Source: Actinomycetota bacterium
GTDB taxonomy: Bacteria; Actinomycetota; Geothermincolia; Fen-727; Anoxymicrobiaceae
DNA: 36,959 bases
Direction: 5' to 3'
NCBI GenBank assembly: GCA_003157385.1
Contig: PMJJ01000102.1
Span: 58,393-95,351, forward strand
Shown here piece after piece: positions 1 through 8,100 of this stretch. Position 1 is the first letter of the stretch; every line of letters starts with the position of its first letter. Made by a program: the position numbers and the translations under genes. Under the pieces are notes generated by a model that was not told the origin of the DNA, searched no databases, and was given only the letters and a program-made list of their open reading frames with translations.

Positions 1-767
1 ACGCGGGACTCGGTCACGGACAGCACCTCTCCTATCTCGCGCATGGTCAGGCCCTCGAAATAGTAGAGGCTCACCACTATCCGCTCGCGCTCGGGAAGGT
101 GGTTGATCGCGCCGGCGATCATGTCCTTCATCTCTTCGATCTCGAAGGTCTTGGACGGGTCCTTGACCTTCACGTCCTCGACCGTGTCGGCGAGGCTGAT
201 CTTGTCGGGGCGGTCGCCCGAGACGGTCCACAGCTCGTCCAGCGCGACCAGCGAGATGAGGGACATCTTGCTCAGCAGGTTGAGGTACTCATCGAGCGTC
301 ACGCCGAGCTTCTCCGCGACCTCCTCGTCGGTGGGTATGCGACGGAGCTCGCTCTCCAGCGCTATGTAGGCCCGCTCGATCTCGCGCGCCTTGAACCTGA
401 CCGAGCGGGGTACCCAGTCGTCGGCGCGCAGTTCGTCGATTATCGCGCCCTTGATGCGCGCGATGGCATAGGTCTCGAACTTGATGCCTCTGTCGGGGTC
501 GTACTTGTCTATCGCGTCGAGAAGCCCGAAGACACCGTAGGAAACCAGGTCCCCGAACTCGACCGACGGCGGCAGCCCCGACGAGACGCGGCCTGCCACG
601 TACTTCACCAGCGGCGAGTAGTGAAGGATCAACTGTTCCCGCGCCTCGGGCGAGCGATCGGCCTTGTAGGTGGCCCACATGTGGCCGGCGTCTTCCTCCG
701 GCTTGGCGCCGTTGGCCTTCTTGGCCGTAGTGGTCCTCTGCTTGCCCTTGGTCTCCGATCGCGCCAT
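1..767 (-). CDS. whiG: RNA polymerase sigma factor, WhiG/FliA (sigma-28) type, 3' end beyond window
   Basis: Reverse-complement reading from ATG at 767: MARSETKGKQRTTTAKKANG...MWATYKADRSPEAREQLILHYSPLVKYVAGRVSSGLPPSVEFGDLVSYGVFGLLDAIDKYDPDRGIKFETYAIARIKGAIIDELRADDWVPRSVR...; open to window edge, so absent from the ORF track. Confidence 0.9.
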   Translation of the reverse strand, partial: MARSETKGKQRTTTAKKANGAKPEEDAGHMWATYKADRSPEAREQLILHYSPLVKYVAGRVSSGLPPSVEFGDLVSYGVFGLLDAIDKYDPDRGIKFETYAIARIKGAIIDELRADDWVPRSVRFKAREIERAYIALESELRRIPTDEEVAEKLGVTLDEYLNLLSKMSLISLVALDELWTVSGDRPDKISLADTVEDVKVKDPSKTFEIEEMKDMIAGAINHLPERERIVVSLYYFEGLTMREIGEVLSVTESR

Positions 768-769
768 CT

Positions 770-933
770 AGTGCTCCGTTCCGCAAATACGATGGCATTC
801 GAGCGCCCCTGCATCCACTCCAACTGCGTTCCGCTCCGTCGCCGGACTCCCCGAGTGCGCCTCGGTCGCGCGCCTTGCCGGCGCGGTGCATTGACGCTCT
901 CGGTGCTTCAACATATTTACGGAACGTAGCACT
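770..933 (-). repeat. 164-bp interval bounded by 20-bp imperfect inverted repeats (AGTGCTcCGTTCCGcAAATA / AGTGCTaCGTTCCGtAAATA); structured leader or MITE-like
   Basis: Left arm 770-789, right arm 914-933, 18/20 identity as inverted repeat; smaller inverted repeats inside (CCGAG/CTCGG 851-865, CGCGCC/GGCGCG 869-885); fills the xerC-sigma factor intergenic gap. Confidence 0.7.
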
Positions 934-939
934 TGCCCT

Positions 940-1869
940 TCAGGCGCGTGGATGGCTCTGCTCATAGGCTTTCCTGATCTCAGCTCTGGTCAAGTGCGTA
1001 TATATCTGCGTGGTCGCTACGTTCTGATGCCCCAGGAGCTCCTGGACGGCTCGCAGGTCCGCGCCGTGCGCGAGCATGTGCGTAGCGAACGTGTGCCTGA
1101 ACGTATGAGGGCTCACGTTTCCGCCCGTCGTAAGCTGGCGCGCCTGTCGCTCGACTATCCTGCGCACCTGGCGCTGGTCGATCGGCGACCCGCGCTTGCC
1201 GAGGAACACATGATCCCCGCTTGCCGGGGATCGATCCGCCAGCAGCGGGCGCTCGTTCGCCAGGTAGCTCTCGCAGGCCCGCACGGCCGGCCGGCCCATA
1301 AGGGCAACCCTCTCCCGATCGCCTTTTCCGATGACGCGGATGATGCCAGCCTCGAGGTCGACGTCTGAGAGCCTGAGCCCGCAAAGCTCGCCTACCCTGA
1401 CTCCCGTTGCGTACAGTACCTCTATTATAGCGCGGTCGCGAAGCGCAAGTTCCGTCTTCTCCGCTGGCGCATCGACGATCGATTCCGTCTCCCGCTCGGT
1501 AAGGTAGCGGGGCAGCCGCCTGCCCTTGACCGGAAACGAGAGCGTCGTGGACGGGTCGCTCTCGAGCGCGCCGGTCTCGACAAGGAAGTGGAAGAACGCC
1601 CTCAGGCAGGCACACCTGCGCGAAACGGTGGAGCGGGCGTAGCCCAATGCCTGCTGGTTGGCGAGGAAGGAGCGAAGCGTCTTGTGGTTCAATGCGGACA
1701 GGTCATCGATGCCCGCCCTTTCGGCGAACTCCTCGAACTGGACCAGGTCGCGGGCGTAGGACGAGACGGTGTTCGGTGACAGGTTCCGCACACTCCTGGC
1801 GTGGTCGAGGAAAGCATCGACAAGTTCGTGGGTCCCGGGAGCCGGGGCGCCGTCGCTGGAAGCCATCAA
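940..1869 (-). CDS. xerC: Tyrosine site-specific recombinase XerC/XerD family
   Basis: N-terminal SAM-like domain (LSPNTVSSYARDLVQFEEFAERAG) and catalytic region with R...K...HTFRHTFATHML...GHQNVATTQIYTHL; alternative ATG start at 1866. Confidence 0.92.
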   Translation of the reverse strand: MMASSDGAPAPGTHELVDAFLDHARSVRNLSPNTVSSYARDLVQFEEFAERAGIDDLSALNHKTLRSFLANQQALGYARSTVSRRCACLRAFFHFLVETGALESDPSTTLSFPVKGRRLPRYLTERETESIVDAPAEKTELALRDRAIIEVLYATGVRVGELCGLRLSDVDLEAGIIRVIGKGDRERVALMGRPAVRACESYLANERPLLADRSPASGDHVFLGKRGSPIDQRQVRRIVERQARQLTTGGNVSPHTFRHTFATHMLAHGADLRAVQELLGHQNVATTQIYTHLTRAEIRKAYEQSHPRA

Positions 1870-1917
1870 CCCTCTCTATCCAGATACACAGTGCCGTGGC
1901 GTCGCATAAGCCTCAAT

Positions 1918-1932
1918 CGAATATACTATTCG
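1918..1932. promoter_or_regulatory. Operator-like palindrome CGAATA-TAC-TATTCG upstream of xerC
   Basis: Perfect 6-bp inverted repeat with 3-nt spacer about 50 bp upstream of the xerC start. Confidence 0.3.
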
Positions 1933-2054
1933 CAGGGGTTTTCTCCTTGATATGACGAATGTCAGCATGGAGACGCCCACTGTTAATTATTTATACTATA
2001 TTATACTTAATGTTATTATTGTTGACTAGTGTTACTTGCCCCGGGAGGGCCTGG

Positions 2055-2313
2055 ATGAGCCGTGGGGATGTCTTCGCCCGGCTCGAGAGAGCCTTCGACC
2101 AGCTTGCCGAACTGCTCGCGGAGATGATACGGATCGACACCTCCGTCCCGCATGAGCTTCGTCGGTAAGGTGCTTGGGACGCGCGAGTTTATCGGCACCG
2201 GGGTGATGGACGCGGAGCACATCGGCGCGCACCAGCCGGACGAGACGGTGCCGGTGATCAACATGGTGCAGCTGTGCCAGGAGCTGGTAGCCTTCCTTAA
2301 CCTCGACGGCTAG
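2055..2313 (+). pseudogene. Internally deleted M20-family peptidase (ArgE/DapE-like) remnant
   Basis: Frame 1 (ATG 2055): MSRGDVFARLERAFDQLAELLAEMIRIDTSVP resembles an M20 N-terminus; another frame (2152-2313): ...GKVLGTREFIGTGVMDAEHIGAHQPDETVPVINMVQLCQELVAFLNLDG* resembles an M20 C-terminus (AHxPDE motif). The middle of the protein is absent. Confidence 0.65.
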
Positions 2314-2738
2314 CGCGGCCGGCACTTCTGGAAGCGCCCTCCCGCTCCGCGCTTCACCAGGCCCCGTATCTCGAGTGAGCTCAACGCAGCGCCCGCTGCC
2401 GCGGCTGACATCCCGGCCCTGGCGCAGAGCTCCTCGACGTCGCAGGGCCCGCCCTCCAGCGCCTCCAGCAGCGCCTTCTCCCCCGCCGCCAGCCTGGCGC
2501 CGACGGCTGCGCCTGAGGCTGAGAAAGGCGAGCAGGCCTCGATATCCAGTTCCGCCAGAACGTCCTGCGCGGAGCAGGCCACTGCGGCGTCCGAACGGAG
2601 GAGGCCGTGGGTGCCCGCGCTGTTGGAAGAGAAGATCTGTCCGGGCACCGCGAGCACCTCCCGGTCCTCGGTCAGCGCGAAGTCTGCGGTCAGCAGGGCG
2701 CCGCTCCGTTCGGCCGCCTCGACCACGATCGTCGCACG
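2310..2738 (-). pseudogene. dprA: 3' remnant of dprA (C-terminal Rossmann end + winged helix)
   Basis: RATIVVEAAERSGALLTADFALTEDREVLAVPGQIFSSNSAGTHGLLRSDAAVACSAQDVLAEL...LLEALEGGPCDVEELCARAGMSAAAAGAALSSLEIRGLVKRGAGGRFQ; N-terminal ~200 aa expected of DprA are missing. Confidence 0.85.
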
Positions 2739-3169
2739 GCGGCGTTGCCGCAGGGGACCAGCAGGTAATCCACGCCGCAGTCCCTGGCCCCCAGCGCGAT
2801 GGAGAGCGCGCCGGTGATCGCGCGTAGCTCGCCGTCCAGTGACAGCTCGCCCGCGGCGATGCAGCGCCCTTCCCTCTGCGGCTTGAGCTGCCCCATGGCC
2901 TGAAGTATGCCCAGCGCGATGGGCAGGTCGAACGAAGGGCCTTCCTTCCTGACGTCGGCGGGAGCGAGGTTGATATGCACCTTGGTCCTGGGCCACTCGT
3001 AGAGCGAGTTCTTGATCGCGGACTTCACCCTGATGCGAGACTCTTTGAGGGCGGCGTCCGGCAGGCCGACCATCTCGAAGCCGGGGATGCCGTTGGTTAC
3101 GTCGACCTCGACGGTGATGCGGTGAGACTCCATGCCGACCAGGGTCGAGCCGAAGAGCTTGGCGAGCAA
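2690..3169 (-). pseudogene. comM: 5' remnant of comM/yifB (Mg-chelatase-like AAA protein), truncated after ~143 aa
   Basis: TTG start at 3169 after GGAGG; MLAKLFGSTLVGMESHRITVEVDVTNGIPGFEMVGLPDAALKESRIRVKSAIKNSLYEWPRTKVHINLAPADVRKEGPSFDLPIALGILQAMGQL...GELSLDGELRAITGAL...LLVPCGNAA, then out-of-frame tail VRRSWSRRPNGAAPC*; Walker/AAA region absent. Confidence 0.85.
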
Positions 3170-3185
3170 GTGACCTCCAGGAAAA

Positions 3186-3218
3186 GCAGTACAAGCATAG
3201 TGTAGTGCAATACAAGCA
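3186..3218. promoter_or_regulatory. Tandem 12-mer GCAGTACAAGCA / GCAATACAAGCA with 21-bp period upstream of comM remnant
   Basis: 3186-3197 and 3207-3218 differ at one base; spacing is two helical turns; contains near-palindrome GTAGTGCAATAC. Confidence 0.35.
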
Positions 3219-3253
3219 GGTTGGCAAACGCGAAGCTACTTGGAGGGGGTACT

Positions 3254-5035
3254 TCAGCGAAGCTTGTAGACGTAGTCCTTGTCCTTGGGATCCTTGTCGA
3301 ACACCTTCCAGGGCTGAAGGTCCTTGTGCTTCAGCGACCAGTCGAAGACCCTTTGCAGGGTGGCGGGGTCCATCAGGCTCGCGTGGACAATCACGTACTC
3401 GATCCCCGTCGCCTTGAGCCAGGCGACGCTCTCCTCGGAAGGGAAGCCGGCGGTGGCGAGGACCGCCTCGTAGTAGGAGTCCGGTATGAAGCCGCTGTAG
3501 CCGTTGAGGAGCTTCTTCCAGTGCAGCGTCGAGTAGTACGTCCTCATGGGCTCGCGCTCGAGCCAGGTCTGCTCGTACTGCAACCCCTCCGAGAATGTCT
3601 TGGGGTTGTACATGGCAAGAGGCAGCTCAGCGGTCGGCGCGTCCCCTTTCTGCTGCTTGAGCCAGCTGTAGACCGGGGGGAAATCTTTGGCGGAGGCGAT
3701 CTTGTGCATGGGGAGCGGGACCGACATCAGGTCCACCAGCAGCAGGGCCACCACCACCAGCGCCACCAGGCCGGCGAGCGCGATCGACTTCTTCTTTCCC
3801 AGCCAGGCGAGGCCCGCCCTGACGCCGTAAGCGGACAGCACGGCCAGCGCGAGCAGCACCAGCACTATGAAGCGCGCCGGCACGCGGAGCACCTTGAACC
3901 CCGGGAAGAGGTAGTAGAAGACGTCGTAGGGCATCGGGAGGTTCACGGAGTGGCCGAAGAAGTAGAGCTTGGTGCCGAGGCATAACAGAGCCGCCAGCGC
4001 GCCCAGCGCGACCCAGAACCTGACCTGGAACCTGTCCTCTCCCTCTCCTTTGAGGAACAGCACAACCGCGCCGGCGATCCCCAGCAGCAGCGGCAGAAGC
4101 CCGGGGAAAAGAGAACGCTCAGTGGGGCCGCCCCGCTTCAGCGTCGTCTTGCGAAGGCCGGCGGTGAGCGAGCCCCACAACCAGTTCTGCTGTGAGGCGG
4201 TCACGAAGTCGGTCACGTCGGCCGAGAACATGTCGACCTCCTTGACCGAGCGGGTGAATCGCGGGTCCGACGAATGGATCTTAAGGTAAGGGAGCGCGAA
4301 AGGCGCGATGACCGCTCCCGCCAGTATTAGAACCAGCAGCAGCGAAAGGGTCCACTTGAGCGTGAACGTCTGCCTTTTCATCACCAGCCGCACCGCCAGG
4401 AAAAGGATTATGCCGATGGCCAGCATCACCCCGTAGTACCAGGTAGCGAGCGTCTGCACCACCAGGAAGAGCCCCACCAGCGCGGCATCGTACCAGTGGC
4501 CCTTCTCGGTGTACCGGGTCAGGAACAGCAGGCACAGTGGGATCCATCCCGCCGTCGAGAGCTGCAGGTGCATCACCTGGGCCAGCCGGGGGGCGCCGAA
4601 CGCGAACATCAGCCCGGCGGCGAACGCGGCGATCCTGTTCCTGGTCAGGTGGTTGGTCAGGAGGTAGGCGCCAAGCGCCGACAGGAAGAAGTTGAATATG
4701 AGCATGTAGTTTGCCGTCTGCATCGGGTTGTGGGTGATCGCCAGCAGCGGCGAGGCCAGCAGCGCGGTGCTCAGCTGGTTGTCGGAGTACGCCAGGGTAT
4801 CCTGGTTGGGGTAGTAGATGTTGGCGTTGAAAAGCGACAGCGGGTTGTTCGCCAGCGCCCGCGCGTCCGACTGCAGGGTCCAGGCCTGGAAGACCGGGTC
4901 GCTCGAGTCTTTGTAGACGTAGTCCCGTGCCTTGCTGATCATGGGCCGGGTGAACAGGCAGGCAAGCCCGATGAATGCGATTATGATGACAAGGCCAAGC
5001 GCCCTGCCTTTTGCGTTGCTCTCAGGTCTTTTCAT
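3254..5035 (-). CDS. Polytopic membrane protein, GT-C glycosyltransferase/YfhO-like
   Basis: MKRPESNAKGRALGLVIIIAFIGLACLFTRPMISKARDYVYKDSSDPVFQAW... many TM segments; YYPNQDTLAYSDNQLSTALLASPLLAI, long extracytoplasmic C-terminal loop. Start placed at internal Met (5035) rather than track start 5083. Confidence 0.65.
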   Translation of the reverse strand: MKRPESNAKGRALGLVIIIAFIGLACLFTRPMISKARDYVYKDSSDPVFQAWTLQSDARALANNPLSLFNANIYYPNQDTLAYSDNQLSTALLASPLLAITHNPMQTANYMLIFNFFLSALGAYLLTNHLTRNRIAAFAAGLMFAFGAPRLAQVMHLQLSTAGWIPLCLLFLTRYTEKGHWYDAALVGLFLVVQTLATWYYGVMLAIGIILFLAVRLVMKRQTFTLKWTLSLLLVLILAGAVIAPFALPYLKIHSSDPRFTRSVKEVDMFSADVTDFVTASQQNWLWGSLTAGLRKTTLKRGGPTERSLFPGLLPLLLGIAGAVVLFLKGEGEDRFQVRFWVALGALAALLCLGTKLYFFGHSVNLPMPYDVFYYLFPGFKVLRVPARFIVLVLLALAVLSAYGVRAGLAWLGKKKSIALAGLVALVVVALLLVDLMSVPLPMHKIASAKDFPPVYSWLKQQKGDAPTAELPLAMYNPKTFSEGLQYEQTWLEREPMRTYYSTLHWKKLLNGYSGFIPDSYYEAVLATAGFPSEESVAWLKATGIEYVIVHASLMDPATLQRVFDWSLKHKDLQPWKVFDKDPKDKDYVYKLR

Positions 5036-5053
5036 GCTCACAAGACAAACACA

Positions 5054-5075
5054 TGGGGCGGCAGATGCCGCCCCA
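5054..5075 (-). terminator. Strong hairpin TGGGGCGGCA-TC-TGCCGCCCCA between the two accessory genes
   Basis: 10-bp perfect stem with 2-nt gap followed on minus strand by TGTGTTTGTCTT; weak U tract, could be terminator or processing hairpin. Confidence 0.45.
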
Positions 5076-5128
5076 ATGGGCAAAACTCACTCTGATAATG
5101 TTTTCTGCACTGATGCGCCGGCGTCCTC

Positions 5129-8100
5129 CTACCAGGGACAGCCGATGGAATCGGTGCCCCAGATGCGGCCGTTTCCATACATCGCGCGCTCGGCGATGAC
5201 CGGCTTGTCCGAGGTGACCTTCGTCGAAACCTCCCAGACCTGGCCCACCGTGTCCGCGACGTTGAACGTCTTGCGGGTGTGCGGGGCCAGCACCACTGAC
5301 GGCCCGTCCCTGGAGACGTCCGAGGTCATGTAGGTCAGGCTGACCTTCGCCTCGGTGTCGTTGGGGTTCTGCACCAGTACCCACGTCTCGAAGCCCGGGC
5401 CGGTGCAGCCCTCGGGCAGGCACCAGGTCTGAGCGGGCGCACTCACGCCGATCGAATCGTGGGCCCACTTGCGGTGGTTACCGTACATCGCGCGCTCGGC
5501 GATGATCGGCTGGTCCGAGCTCACGTAGGTCGAGACGCTCCACTGGCCGGGTATGCTGTTGGCGAGGTTGACCGACATGCGGCTCTCGGGCGCCAGCTTG
5601 AGCGTCGGGCCCGCCTTTTGCCCGGAAGGCGTCATGTAGGTCAGCTTCACGTTGGCGACCTTCTCACCCGGGTTCTGTACCAGGACCCACGTCTCGAAGT
5701 CCGGACCTGTGCAACCTTCCGGCAGATACCATTGGGTCTGGGGCGAGGACGTGCCGATCGACTCGGTCGCGTCTTCTCCCGTTCTATACATTGCTCTCTC
5801 GGCCACCACCGGCTGGGTGGAGGTGACCTCGGTGGAGACCTGCCACTCGCCGGGACAGGTGTTGTTCACCTTGAAGCTCTGGCGCGTGTTGGCCGGCATG
5901 GTGACCCTGGGGCCCGCCACCGCGCCGTGCGAGGTCATGAACGTCAGCTGGATCGTAGCGGCGCTGCCGCTGGGGTTCTGGACCAGCACCCAGGTGTCGA
6001 AGCCCGGGCCGGTGCAGCCCTCGGCCAGGAACCAGTGCTGCGCCGGCTGCCAGATGCCTATCGAGTCGGTGGCCCAGGTGCGCCCGTTTCCGTACATCGA
6101 GCGCTCGGCGATGATCGGCCTGTCGGCGGTGACCATCGTGGAGACCTGGTCGGTGTTGGGGACCGTGTCCGCGACGTTGTAGGTCTTGCGGCTGCGCGGT
6201 CCGATCTCCTCGGTCGGGCCCTGCACCACGCCGTTGGGGGTCATGTACGTGATGTTGATGTTGGCCCCTCCGTCATTGGGGTTCTGGACCAGGATCCAGG
6301 TCTCGAAGTTGGCGCCGGTCGACCCCTCGGCCAGGTACCAGGCCTGCTTTGGCCCGTAGCTCACCACAAGTCCGTTGCGGAGCGCGGTCGGGATCTCGAC
6401 GCCGGTCGTGACGTTGACGTTCCGGGCCCCGACGGCCGCGCCCAGTCCCACCGTTATATTGGCGGTCGCGTGGTCCACGTCGATCACCGTGGTCCGGTTG
6501 ACCTTGATCCCGGTGCCGGAGACCGTCGCCGCCGACTGCCCCTGGACGAAGTGGGTGTTGCTCCCGACTATCTTCAGGTTGAGGGTATCGCCCTGCCGAG
6601 CCCCGCTGGGGCTCGAGGAAGCTATCGAGGGCACTCCCGGAGCGCTGACCGCGAACAACGCCGCAGAGTCGTCCGGGGTCTCCCCCGGTGTGACGACGTT
6701 GACGTTGCGGATACCGACCGTGGCGAGGTCGCTGATAGAGATGTTCGCGGTGGCACTTGTCGGCGAATGCACGGTGAGGGTGTTCACCGTGATGCCGTCG
6801 GACGGTGCGAAGACGCAGGTCGAGGTTCCGGCGTTGAAATGCGTGTTCGTCGCGGAGATGTCCACGTCCATCGTCTGACCCTGGATGCCCACGGCCGGGC
6901 TCACGGAATCGACGGACGGTATCGTCGCCTCGACCGACGCCCCGTTCGATGTGTTCAACGTTCCGGCGTAGATAGTCAGGCCGAGACCTTCATGCCTGGT
7001 GGTCATGGCCGAGACCGTCTGTTCGCCCGAATTCCCGAAGCCATTAGTGTTGGCCTGGCTCCAGGAGTCCGGGGAATCGGCACTGTACGAATCCCATACG
7101 GTGCAGTTGTACGCGGTTCCCACAAAGAGTCTGTTGTCTCCAGCGCACATCGAAGAGGCTATTTGCTCATGATTGCTCGTATTGAACCCGGAGTTGTTGA
7201 CCTGCCCCCAGCCGGTGAGCCCGGAGACGTCATGGCGGAATACGCCGCAGCCGTCGCTCCAGTTCGTCGTGCCCGCGAAGAGCATCCCGTTGTACATCGT
7301 GAGCGACGGGACATCCTGGTTGTTGCTGTTGCCGAAGCCGGAGCCGTCCGACTGCTCCCACGTGCCCGGCAGTGTCAGGCGCCACACCTGGGACCCGCTT
7401 CCGTTCCAGGCGAGGATGCCGAAGTACAACGATCCGCCGGCGTCGACCGCGGAGGTCGCCCTCACGGTGCTGCCGTTCCAGAAGGGGGGGTTGTCTGGTA
7501 AACCGCTTCCGATGAGCTTCGACCAGGTGCCGTCGTAGCTCCAGACCTCGCACCCGCTGCGGTTGTTGTACGTGCCGGCGTAGATCTTCTGGGTGCCCGT
7601 GCCCGGGTAGGCAACCATCGCCGAGATAGACCTGTTGCCGCCGCTCTCGATATCACCGGACGAGCTGACCCTGGTCCAGTCGCCCCTGCCCGGCCCGTCG
7701 AACCGCCATAGCTGGGCTCCGGCAGGGTTGTACGTTCCGACGTACAGCTTCTGGCCGCCACCGTCGTCGTACAGGACCATGGATGACGCCATCGAGTTGT
7801 TCTGGTCACCGAAGCCATCGTTCGAGACCTGGCTCCAGCTGCCGTTGTACCTCCAGACCTCGCAACCCGTCGCGCTCGCGGTCCCTGCAAAGACGTCGTT
7901 GCCGGAACGGAGCATCGAGGCCACCATGTAGTTGTTACTGCTCGTGAAGCCGTTCTGGTTTACCTGGCTGACGGAACCACCGGCGTTGTACTGCCACACC
8001 TCGCCGCCGGTCCCCCTGTCGGTGTCGCTTGAGTTCGGGTCGTTGAGGGTGCCGAAATAGAGGGCACCGCCGCCGCCCGGGTCCGACGTGGCGGCGGCCA

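Noticed and set aside
768-965. 65-aa minus-strand uORF whose TAG abuts the sigma-factor ATG
   Set aside because: Starts inside xerC, no SD evidence, composition looks random; translational coupling cannot be supported from sequence alone.
940-1869. Tyrosine recombinase as integrase of a mobile element
   Set aside because: Placement in the yraN/dprA/whiG neighbourhood and the sequence fit housekeeping XerC/XerD; no att sites, phage or conjugation genes nearby.
1918-1932. LexA/SOS-like box upstream of xerC
   Set aside because: CGAAT-N5-ATTCG differs in both half-site and spacing from the CGAAC-N4-GTTCG type; kept only as a generic palindrome.
2310-3227. 305-aa ORF as a genuine ComM-DprA fusion protein
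   Set aside because: The ComM-like part is in a different frame from the DprA part; the N-terminal half of this ORF is out-of-frame ComM sequence.
5459-7501. 680-aa plus-strand ORF and similar long ORFs (e.g. 24676-27261, 12451-13803, 13767-14963, 19092-20399, 31914-33260)
   Set aside because: Antisense shadow ORFs of well-supported genes in GC-rich DNA; translations are R/H/G/V-biased with no recognisable domains.
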